Source of the DNA: Chloroflexota bacterium
GTDB taxonomy: Bacteria; Chloroflexota; Limnocylindria; Limnocylindrales; Limnocylindraceae
Direction: 5' to 3'
Length of the DNA: 6,040 bases
Assembly (NCBI GenBank): GCA_003476885.1
Contig: DMUR01000049.1
Span: 1 to 6,040, forward strand
A model generated the notes under the pieces. The model did no database searches. It saw only the letters and a list, made by a program, of their open reading frames with translations, and was not told the origin of the DNA. The translations under genes were made by a program, and so were the position numbers. Each line of letters starts with the position of its first letter. Positions within the stretch are counted from its first letter, which is position 1. Below, piece after piece: positions 1 through 6,040 of this stretch.

Positions 1-2405
1 TGGCGCAGGACTTCTCCATGCGCCATCCACTCGTTGATGGTCAGGGAAACTTCGGATCCGTTGACGGCGACTCCGCCGCTGCAATGCGATACACCGAGGC
101 ACGACTCACCGCCATCGCAGGCGAGATGCTCGCCGACATCGATCACGACACTGTTGACTTCACGCCAAACTACGACGGCACGCAGAAGGAGCCGAGCGTC
201 CTCCCATCGCGCATGCCAAACCTTCTCGTCAACGGTTCTGCAGGAATCGCCGTTGGAATGGCAACAAACATTCCGCCGCACAACCTTGGCGAGATTGCCG
301 ACGCCGCGATCGCTCTCGTCGAAAACCCACAACTCACCGCCGAAGAGTTGAGTGCGCTCGTCCTTGCGCCGGACTTCCCAACAGGCGGCGTCCTCTACCG
401 CTACGACAATGTCAAGAATCCACTCACCGGAAAGTCGGAGCGCGTGGACGCGATCCGACAGATGTACGCGCACGGTCGCGGACGTGTTGTTGTGGAAGGG
501 AAGACGAGCTTCGAAGAGGCACGCGGTGATCGCACCGCAATCATCATTCATGAGCTCCCATACCAGGTAAACAAGGCAACACTCGTTGAGAAGATCGCCG
601 ACCTCGTGAAAGAGGGGCGTATTGAAGGGATCTCCGATCTCCGCGACGAATCAGACCGCGACGGAATGCGCATCTACGTTGAAGTAAAGCGAGACGGTAA
701 TCCGCACAAGGTGCTCAACAAGTTGCTGAAGCTCACGCCACTCCGCGCCGCGTTCAGCATGAACATGCTCGCGCTGGTTGATGGACAGCCGCAGACGCTC
801 TCACTTAAGTCGGTGCTGCAACACCACATTGAACACCGCCGCATCATCGTTCGCCGCCGCACCGAGTTTGAACTGAAGAAGGCACAAGAGCGCGCGCACA
901 TCTTGGAAGGCCTCAAGATTGCGCTGGACAACCTTGATGCAGTGATCAAGACGATCCGCGCCGCCGCAGATGTTGATGTTGCACGCGAACAGTTGATGGC
1001 CAAATTCAAACTCAGCGAGCTGCAGGCGCAGGCGATCCTCGACATGCGACTCGCGCGGCTCGCCGCACTCGAGCGCAAGAAGATCGAAGACGAGTACTTG
1101 GAAGTGCTCGCGCTGATCAAGGAGCTGCAAGATATCCTCGCCAATCCAAAGCGCGTCTCCAAGATCATTGCGGCGGAGTACGCGAAGATGAAGGAGAAGT
1201 TCGGCGACAAGCGCCGCACGCGAATTGCCCAAGATGCAACCCGCGAAATGTCTGATGAAGATCTCATTGCCGACGAAGACGTGGTGATCACGATCAGTGG
1301 TCGTGGCTACATCAAGCGCCAGCCGCTCACCGCATACCGCCAGCAGCATCGCGGCGGGAAGGGCGTGCGCGGGATGACAACCCGCGAAGAGGACGCAGTG
1401 AAGTCGCTCCAGGTCGCGAACACGCACGACTGGGCCTTCTTCTTCACGAATAAGGGTCGCTGCTTCAGCACAAAGGTGCACGAGATTCCAGACGCGTCGC
1501 GTCAGAACAAGGGGATCCCGATCGTCAATCTTCCTGGCGTACAGGTTGAGTCCGGCGAAGTCCCGGTTGCAACGGTGATCTTGCAGAACTTCAGTGCGGG
1601 TGGCTACCTCGCCTTCTCCACAAAGAAGGGTGTCATCAAGAAGACGGCGCTCGAGCAGTTTGAGAAGGTGCGCTCGTCGGGAATCATCGCGATCACCCTT
1701 GATAAGGGCGATGAGCTTGCGCAAGTGATCCCAACATCTGGTGAAGACGACATTGTGCTCGCCACGCGACAGGGTCGCATCTGCCGCTTCCATGAGAAGG
1801 AGGCGCGACCGATGGGGCGCTCCGCTGGCGGCGTCATTGGCATCCGCATCGCTCGACAGGGAGACCTTGTGGTGGCCGCGGCGGTGGTGGAGCCTGGAGC
1901 CGACCTCCTTGTCCTCACCGAGACCGGCTTCGGAAAGCGCGTCCCGGTTGGAGCATTCAGCCGCAAGCACCGCGGCACCCAGGGCGTTCGGCTCATCCCT
2001 CTTGAGGGTCGCAAGACCGGGCCTGTGGTCGCCGTTCGCCAGGTGAGCGAGGCCGACGAAGAGGTCATCCTGATCAGCGCTGAGGGGCAGGTGGTGCGCA
2101 CAAAGCTCGAATCGATCGCCACCCGTAATGACGGCAGCTCCCAGGGTGTACGCGTGATGTCCCTCCGTGAGGGGGATAAGGTGGCGGGGATCGCCGCCTT
2201 CCGCACGGGGCTAGCAAAGCGCGACGCCGACGGCGAGAATGAGGAGGCCCCTGAGGGGGAGGCCAGTCCCCCTCGTGCGAAAGTTGCAAAGGTCACGGCC
2301 AAAGCGGCACCTAAGACCGTATCCAAAGGGAAGGCGAAGCCAGCGGCTAAGGTGAAGGCGAAGACGGCGAAGACGACAACGACGAAACCTACGAAGCGGC
2401 GATAG
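1..2405 (+). CDS. gyrA: DNA gyrase subunit A (5'-truncated)
   Basis: This is the breakage-reunion subunit of DNA gyrase, which with GyrB introduces negative supercoils using ATP. The window opens inside the gene; the reading frame begins at base 3. By alignment from memory with E. coli GyrA, about 92 residues are missing. Counting from the Met at base 18, the catalytic Arg-Tyr pair is R24-Y25 (codons 87-92, E. coli R121/Y122) in AAAMRYTE. The intercalating Ile of GSAGIAVGMATN is I77. PDFPTGG begins near residue 118. A coiled-coil region runs from about 283 to 400. The GyrA box QHRGGKG (residues 443-449, bases 1344-1364) leads into the beta-pinwheel DNA-wrapping domain, which identifies gyrase rather than topoisomerase IV ParC. 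Quinolone positions 83 and 87 lie outside the window. The end is odd: an acidic stretch (735-752) precedes a 43-residue Lys/Ala/Thr tail. The reading frame is intact, and prs follows after 16 bases. Confidence 0.98.
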   Translation, partial: AQDFSMRHPLVDGQGNFGSVDGDSAAAMRYTEARLTAIAGEMLADIDHDTVDFTPNYDGTQKEPSVLPSRMPNLLVNGSAGIAVGMATNIPPHNLGEIADAAIALVENPQLTAEELSALVLAPDFPTGGVLYRYDNVKNPLTGKSERVDAIRQMYAHGRGRVVVEGKTSFEEARGDRTAIIIHELPYQVNKATLVEKIADLVKEGRIEGISDLRDESDRDGMRIYVEVKRDGNPHKVLNKLLKLTPLRAAFSMNMLALVDGQPQTLSLKSVLQHHIEHRRIIVRRRTEFELKKAQERAHILEGLKIALDNLDAVIKTIRAAADVDVAREQLMAKFKLSELQAQAILDMRLARLAALERKKIEDEYLEVLALIKELQDILANPKRVSKIIAAEYAKMKEKFGDKRRTRIAQDATREMSDEDLIADEDVVITISGRGYIKRQPLTAYRQQHRGGKGVRGMTTREEDAVKSLQVANTHDWAFFFTNKGRCFSTKVHEIPDASRQNKGIPIVNLPGVQVESGEVPVATVILQNFSAGGYLAFSTKKGVIKKTALEQFEKVRSSGIIAITLDKGDELAQVIPTSGEDDIVLATRQGRICRFHEKEARPMGRSAGGVIGIRIARQGDLVVAAAVVEPGADLLVLTETGFGKRVPVGAFSRKHRGTQGVRLIPLEGRKTGPVVAVRQVSEADEEVILISAEGQVVRTKLESIATRNDGSSQGVRVMSLREGDKVAGIAAFRTGLAKRDADGENEEAPEGEASPPRAKVAKVTAKAAPKTVSKGKAKPAAKVKAKTAKTTTTKPTKRR
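2274..2402 (+). other. Basic Lys/Ala/Thr-rich tail of GyrA
   Basis: The last 43 residues of GyrA (753-795 counted from the Met at base 18) contain 13 Lys, 3 Arg, 10 Ala and 8 Thr and no acidic residue. Short K-A-K and A-K units recur. The preceding 18 residues carry seven Asp/Glu. The tail is predicted to be disordered and resembles the Lys/Ala tails of histone-H1-like proteins, mycobacterial HupB and mycobacterial topoisomerase I. A role in holding DNA is an inference from composition only. It lies beyond the pinwheel domain, so it should not alter the catalytic core. Confidence 0.85.
2358..2375 (+). repeat. Two tandem copies of a 9-base unit in the gyrA tail
   Basis: GCGAAGACG occurs twice back to back. 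A related 10-base direct repeat, GAAGGCGAAG, occurs at 2330-2339 and 2354-2363. The repeats lie in the DNA for the basic tail and keep the frame, so gain or loss of a unit would add or remove three residues. They may simply follow from Lys/Ala/Thr codon use, but they offer a slippage route for changing tail length. Confidence 0.7.
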
Positions 2406-2410
2406 GGATC

Positions 2411-2416
2411 GGAGGA
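2411..2416 (+). promoter_or_regulatory. Ribosome binding site of prs
   Basis: GGAGGA lies five bases before the ATG at 2422, in the 16-base gap after the gyrA stop. It is the strongest Shine-Dalgarno site in the window and fixes the prs start. It also suggests prs is translated independently rather than only by coupling to gyrA. Confidence 0.85.
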
Positions 2417-2421
2417 CGGCG

Positions 2422-3486
2422 ATGAGAGCAGATTCGATCGACGTCTATACGGGGAACGCAAACCCGGAGCTTGCGAGCAAGATTGCACGCTACCTCGGCC
2501 GCGAACTCGGCAAGGCTGAAGTGTTCGCCTTCGCCAACGAGAACATCTTCGTGAAGATCCTTGATAACGCGCGTGAAAAAGACGTCTTCATTGTTCAGCC
2601 GACATCGCGGCCAGTGAGCACCTCCATCATGGAGCTGCTGATCATGATTGACGCATTCAAGCGCGCCTCTGCCGGACGCATCACCGCCGTGATCCCGTAC
2701 TACGGATATGGACGATCAGACAAGAAAGATCAGCCGCGTGTGCCGATCACCGCCCGACTCGTGGCAGACATGCTGCAAGTTGCTGGCGCAAACCGAATCC
2801 TCACGATGGACCTTCACCAAGGACAGCTCCAGGGATTCTTCAACGTGCCCGTTGATGAACTCACCGCAGTGCACATGCTCTCCAACTACATCAGGCAGAA
2901 GGGGACTGAGAACCTTGCCGTTGTGACAGACCTTGGTTTCGCAAAGCGTGCGCGCACCTTTGCAGAACTTCTTGATGCACCGCTCGCGATCGTCGAAAAG
3001 CGACGCGAAGGGAATGATGATCATGCCGAGGTCCTGAACGTCATCGGTGATGTGAAGGGGAAGCGAGTCGTGATTGTTGACGACGAGATTGACACGGCGG
3101 GTACGTTGACGGAGACCGTTCGCGCCATTGAGAAGGCCGGCGCGATCGAAGTGATTGCATGCGCAACGCACGGTGTCTTCTCTGGCCCTGCAATCGAGCG
3201 CATTGATGCATCAACTGTGCAAGAGGTGATCGTCACCGACTCCATCCCAATGCCTGCTGGAGTGAGTAGTCCAAAGATCAAGCGCCTCTCCTCTGCTCCA
3301 CTCTTCGGCGAAGCGATCAAGCGCATCCATCTCGGTGAATCTGTCGGTGCCCTCTTCGGCAAAGAGGCATCCATGGCTGAAGAGATGGTCTTCTGGGATG
3401 GCGAGCATGCTGGCCTCCCGTCAACAGCAAATGGGAACGGCCGCGCGGCGATTGGAGTCGCGGGCGCAAAGCGACGCGCAAAGTAG
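2422..3486 (+). CDS. prs: Ribose-phosphate pyrophosphokinase (PRPP synthetase)
   Basis: This cytoplasmic enzyme transfers pyrophosphate from ATP to ribose 5-phosphate, giving PRPP for purine, pyrimidine, NAD, histidine and tryptophan synthesis. The 354-residue product has the N-terminal GNANPELA motif (11-18), the metal/ATP motif DLHQGQLQGFF (130-140, with H132), the flexible-loop KRR (193-195) and the PRPP-binding loop VVIVDDEIDTAGT (216-228). The start is fixed by GGAGGA upstream. Two ATP-pocket sites are unusual. The common FSDGE is FANEN (37-41), placing Asn41 where human PRS1 has Glu39. ARQD is GRSD (97-100), placing Ser99 where PRS1 has Gln97, while the adjacent Arg is kept as R98. The protein is also about 40 residues longer than the usual 310-320; the extra part begins after SVGALFG (307-313) and ends in a small basic tail. 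Family assignment is secure. Whether its allosteric control is classical cannot be judged. Confidence 0.97.
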   Translation: MRADSIDVYTGNANPELASKIARYLGRELGKAEVFAFANENIFVKILDNAREKDVFIVQPTSRPVSTSIMELLIMIDAFKRASAGRITAVIPYYGYGRSDKKDQPRVPITARLVADMLQVAGANRILTMDLHQGQLQGFFNVPVDELTAVHMLSNYIRQKGTENLAVVTDLGFAKRARTFAELLDAPLAIVEKRREGNDDHAEVLNVIGDVKGKRVVIVDDEIDTAGTLTETVRAIEKAGAIEVIACATHGVFSGPAIERIDASTVQEVIVTDSIPMPAGVSSPKIKRLSSAPLFGEAIKRIHLGESVGALFGKEASMAEEMVFWDGEHAGLPSTANGNGRAAIGVAGAKRRAK

Positions 3487-3488
3487 CC

Positions 3489-3722
3489 GTGACACTGAAG
3501 CTGCACCGTCCGGATGAGCGTGGCGTGATCACCTCACACGCACCAGAGAGGCGCGCAGATTGGCGCGCCACCCTGAAGAGTCCGCGCTGGAACGCTGCAC
3601 CGCTCAAGAATCCTGAAATGAATCCAACGAGTCGCCCTGCGAGCGTCATCTACTGGCTCGTCCTCGGCATCATTACTTTTGGAATCCTGATGCTGGGGTA
3701 CGGCTCCGGCTTCTGGCGCTAA
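3489..3722 (+). CDS. Small single-pass membrane protein, function unknown
   Basis: This is a 77-residue open frame with a GTG start, two bases after the prs stop. I do not recognise it. Residues 1-50 are hydrophilic and basic (10 Lys/Arg against 5 Asp/Glu), with Trp at 25 and 34 and several Pro. Residues about 52-71 form one hydrophobic helix, followed by a short tail GYGSGFWR. The charge pattern predicts the N-terminus in the cytoplasm. No Shine-Dalgarno site precedes the GTG, so translation probably depends on ribosomes finishing prs; an internal Met44 would leave only 34 residues. It fills the whole gap between prs and secA with no other signal, and its stop codon overlaps the likely secA ribosome site, which supports a real gene. 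A single helix beside secA invites comparison with SecE or SecG, but I see no SecE signature and do not assign it. Confidence 0.7.
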   Translation: MTLKLHRPDERGVITSHAPERRADWRATLKSPRWNAAPLKNPEMNPTSRPASVIYWLVLGIITFGILMLGYGSGFWR

Positions 3723-3724
3723 GG
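3720..3724 (+). promoter_or_regulatory. Likely secA ribosome binding site overlapping the upstream stop codon
   Basis: TAAGG matches the 5' part of the Shine-Dalgarno consensus TAAGGAGG, and its TAA is the stop codon of the 77-residue gene. It ends seven bases before the GTG at 3732 and ten before the GTG at 3735. Aligned to the full consensus, the spacing fits 3735 slightly better. The match is short (five bases), but the overlap suggests translational coupling of secA to the small gene. Confidence 0.5.
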
Positions 3725-3731
3725 CTCGCTC

Positions 3732-6040
3732 GTGGTGTTCGGCTTCCTCTCACGTCTTGTTGACTCCAACGACCGCGAGCTCAAACGGCTCGCGCCAATC
3801 CTTGACGCCGTCAACGCGCGTGCCGACGAGATGGAGTCAACAAGCGCCGAAGAGATTCGCGGGCGGATGGAGGCGATCGCGGCAGACCTGCGAGCGCGAA
3901 GCGGCGACGATCAGAAGCAGCGACTTGAAGAGGTGCTCCCAGAGATCCTGGCCGCCGCTCGCGAGGCGGCAAAGCGCACGATCGGTCTACGCCCGTACGA
4001 CGTGCAGATCCTTGGCGCGATCGTCCTTCATCAAGGAAAGATTCCAGAGATGCGCACTGGCGAAGGGAAGACGCTCGTCGCTCCGCTCGCCGCTGCCGCG
4101 AACGCCCTCACAGGCGACGGCGTACACGTCATCACCGTCAACGACTACCTGGCGCGACGCGACGCGCAGTGGATGGGCCCACTCTTCTCCTTTCTCGGCA
4201 TCTCGCTCGGCGTCATCACGCACGACGCCTCGTATCTCTACGACGCTGAGTTCAGCAGCGGCGAAGAGCGCACGGCGCGCCTGCGCCCCGTTACGCGGAG
4301 GGAGGCGTACGCCGCCGACGTCACCTACGGCACGAACAACGAGTTCGGCTTCGACTACCTGCGAGACAACATGGTCACCGAGCTCGAAGCTCGGGCGCAG
4401 CGTGGTCACGCCTTCGCGATCGTGGACGAGGTGGACAACATCCTCATTGACGAGGCCAGGACGCCACTCATCATCAGTGGCCAGGCCGCCGAATCGCAGG
4501 ACCTCTACCAAGTCTTCGCGAAACTTGTCCCTCGCCTCAAGGAGCGTCCGGCTGGCGCGCTTGAGGGTGGTGACTATTTTGTTGATGCGAAAGATAAGGC
4601 GGTTTCACCAACGGAAGAGGGTGTCTCGAAGATTGAGAAGGCGCTCGGTGTAGAGAACCTCTACAGCGGCGACCCGCTGATGGCCCGACACTTTGAGTCG
4701 GCACTTCGCGCACACGCACTCTTTAAGCGTGATCGTGATTACATCATTGAAGACGGTGAGATTGTCATCGTGGACGAATTCACAGGACGCAAGATGCCAG
4801 GCCGCCGCTGGTCCGAAGGACTTCATCAAGCGGTTGAGGCGAAAGAGGGGCTCCGCGTCCAGCGTGAATCGGTCACGATGGCCACGATCACCTTCCAGAA
4901 TTACTTCCGCCTCTACAAGAAGCTCGCCGGAATGACGGGTACCGCCATGACGGAGGCGGAAGAGTTCAGCAAGATCTACAGCCTTGACGTGACATCTATT
5001 CCAACACATCGCCCAATGATCCGCGTGGATGAACCTGATCTTGTCTACCGCACCGTCCGCGCGAAAGATGCGGCGATCGTTGCGCACATCAAGGAGCGGA
5101 GCGCGGCTGGCCAGCCGGTGCTCGTTGGCACCACATCTGTTGAACGCTCGGAGCACCTCGCCGCAATGTTGAAACGTGAGGGTGTCGCGCACAACGTCCT
5201 GAACGCAAAGCAGCATGAACGCGAAGCGCCTGTGGTTGCGCAGGCGGGGCGACCAGGAACCGTCACGATCGCCACCAACATGGCCGGTCGCGGAACAGAC
5301 ATCAAGCTTGGTGGAGACCCAGCTGGTCTCGCCTCTGAAGCCCTCCGCATCAAAGGCTTGAACCCCGCCGAAGTAGATCCAGAGACCTACGCCGCAGCAC
5401 TCGCCGACGCTGAGCGCACTTGCGCATCCGAGCGCGAGGTTGTGCTTGCCGCAGGTGGCTTGCGCATTGTCGGCACCGAGCGGCACGAATCACGCCGCAT
5501 TGACAACCAGTTGCGAGGGCGAGCGGGACGACAGGGTGACCCTGGCTCCTCGCGCTTCTACCTCTCCCTTGAAGACGATCTAATGAAGCGCTTCGCCGGT
5601 GAACGTGTCGTCGGCCTGATGGATCGACTCGGATTTGACGAGAGTCAGGCGCTTGAATCCACAATGGTGAGTCGCACCATTGAAGGGGCGCAGACGCGCG
5701 TTGAGGGGTACAACTTTGATATCCGAAAGCGCGTCGTAGAGTTTGACGACGTTATCAACATGCAGCGTGCCACGGTCTATGGCGAACGCGATCGAGTGCT
5801 CCGCGGCGAAAACCTCACCCTCACCATCCAAGATGCGCTGCACGGTGAAGTACGCGCACTCGCCGTCACCCACTGTCCACCGGGGCTCACTGGTGAGTGG
5901 AACCGCAGCGCGCTCGCCACAGAACTGAAGCGCCTCGGCATTGAGCCGCCTGCATCGCTCGACACCCTTGTTGAAGACTCACTCTTGTATGAGGCGGTGG
6001 ACGCCGCAGCGGATGCTGCACTTGAGAAGAAGGCGGTTGA
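3732..6040 (+). CDS. secA: Preprotein translocase ATPase SecA (3'-truncated)
   Basis: SecA is the cytosolic ATPase motor that pushes unfolded preproteins through the SecYEG channel. About 769 residues are visible, uninterrupted, before the window ends; E. coli SecA has 901. Counting from the GTG at 3732: the N-terminus (SRLVDSNDRELKRL) matches the family; LRPYDVQ lies before Walker A MRTGEGKT (107-114); Walker B is DEVD (232-235) followed by Asn where Ser is usual; VDEFTGR (347-353) and GRRWSEGLHQAVEAKEG belong to the preprotein cross-linking region; MTGTAMTE starts at 401; the second nucleotide-binding domain has VLVGTTSVERSE (463 on), TNMAGRGTD (515-523) and RIDNQLRGRAGRQGD (589-603); DDVINMQR (672 on) lies in the helical scaffold, and the helical wing follows. 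The start is one of two tandem GTGs, 3732 or 3735; the first in-frame ATG is over 30 codons in, too late for the conserved N-terminus. Any C-terminal zinc-binding tail is off the window. It is probably the housekeeping SecA. Confidence 0.98.
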   Translation, partial: MVFGFLSRLVDSNDRELKRLAPILDAVNARADEMESTSAEEIRGRMEAIAADLRARSGDDQKQRLEEVLPEILAAAREAAKRTIGLRPYDVQILGAIVLHQGKIPEMRTGEGKTLVAPLAAAANALTGDGVHVITVNDYLARRDAQWMGPLFSFLGISLGVITHDASYLYDAEFSSGEERTARLRPVTRREAYAADVTYGTNNEFGFDYLRDNMVTELEARAQRGHAFAIVDEVDNILIDEARTPLIISGQAAESQDLYQVFAKLVPRLKERPAGALEGGDYFVDAKDKAVSPTEEGVSKIEKALGVENLYSGDPLMARHFESALRAHALFKRDRDYIIEDGEIVIVDEFTGRKMPGRRWSEGLHQAVEAKEGLRVQRESVTMATITFQNYFRLYKKLAGMTGTAMTEAEEFSKIYSLDVTSIPTHRPMIRVDEPDLVYRTVRAKDAAIVAHIKERSAAGQPVLVGTTSVERSEHLAAMLKREGVAHNVLNAKQHEREAPVVAQAGRPGTVTIATNMAGRGTDIKLGGDPAGLASEALRIKGLNPAEVDPETYAAALADAERTCASEREVVLAAGGLRIVGTERHESRRIDNQLRGRAGRQGDPGSSRFYLSLEDDLMKRFAGERVVGLMDRLGFDESQALESTMVSRTIEGAQTRVEGYNFDIRKRVVEFDDVINMQRATVYGERDRVLRGENLTLTIQDALHGEVRALAVTHCPPGLTGEWNRSALATELKRLGIEPPASLDTLVEDSLLYEAVDAAADAALEKKAV

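Noticed and set aside
801..1970. A 389-residue open frame on the minus strand inside gyrA
   Set aside because: It lies wholly opposite a clearly conserved gyrA region. It has no recognisable motif and is explained by GC-rich codon bias keeping antisense frames open.
1..2405. Topoisomerase IV subunit A (parC) as an alternative to gyrA
   Set aside because: A well-kept GyrA box (QHRGGKG) and a full-length pinwheel domain favour gyrase; ParC usually has a degraded or missing box.
1604..2488. A 294-residue minus-strand frame across the gyrA end and the prs start
   Set aside because: The product is low-complexity Arg/Ser/Pro, the antisense image of Lys/Ala codons, and it covers the prs ribosome site. 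No independent support.
3489..3722. The small membrane protein as SecE, SecG or a SecM-like arrest peptide
   Set aside because: It lacks the SecE signature and the two helices of SecG, and has no recognisable arrest motif or signal peptide. Neighbourhood alone is not enough.
3484..3740. A terminator, riboswitch or promoter between prs and secA
   Set aside because: I found no GC hairpin followed by a T run, and no convincing -35/-10 pair. The stretch is nearly all coding for the small membrane protein.
3757..4653. A 298-residue plus-strand frame
   Set aside because: It overlaps secA in a shifted frame and encodes Arg/Ser/Thr-rich sequence with no domain. The secA frame there carries Walker A and B.
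4605..5486. A 293-residue minus-strand frame inside secA
   Set aside because: It is fully opposite conserved SecA domains and has no recognisable motif or upstream ribosome site.
1..6040. CRISPR arrays, tRNA or rRNA genes, insertion sequences, phage or defence genes
   Set aside because: No regularly spaced repeats, RNA-gene signatures, terminal inverted repeats or mobile-element proteins were seen; the window is filled by four tightly packed genes.

Overview
This window is a compact run of four same-strand genes from a bacterial chromosome. It is GC-rich, roughly 60% by eye, and has almost no non-coding DNA. The order is gyrA (5' end cut off), prs, a 77-residue single-pass membrane protein, and secA (3' end cut off). 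The gaps are 16, 2 and 9 (or 12) bases. I see no hairpin terminator or spacer large enough for an internal promoter, so the four genes probably share a transcript that begins upstream of the window.

All three recognised genes are core housekeeping genes: DNA gyrase subunit A, PRPP synthetase and the preprotein-translocase motor. The variant motifs resemble Chloroflexota (Thermomicrobia-like or related uncultured lineages) as I remember them. These are FANEN and GRSDKK in Prs, and DEVDN with LRPVTRREAY in SecA. That placement is from memory and only moderately confident. Nothing suggests a plasmid, phage or genomic island.

Region by region: positions 1-2405 hold gyrase A from just before the catalytic tyrosine to a long Lys/Ala/Thr tail. 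Positions 2422-3486 hold Prs with a good Shine-Dalgarno site, unusual ATP-pocket residues and about 40 extra C-terminal residues. Positions 3489-3722 hold an unrecognised small membrane protein with a GTG start. Positions 3732-6040 hold SecA, which starts at one of two consecutive GTG codons. Its likely ribosome site overlaps the stop codon of the small gene. There is no gene-free stretch longer than 16 bases.

The genes do not form one pathway. Their grouping puts DNA topology, nucleotide precursor supply and protein export under probable common transcription. I found no evidence of a new defence, mobile or RNA-based system. The items worth a second look are the basic tail on GyrA, the altered ATP site and tail of Prs, the small membrane protein placed directly before secA, and the overlapping stop/Shine-Dalgarno signal that joins them.
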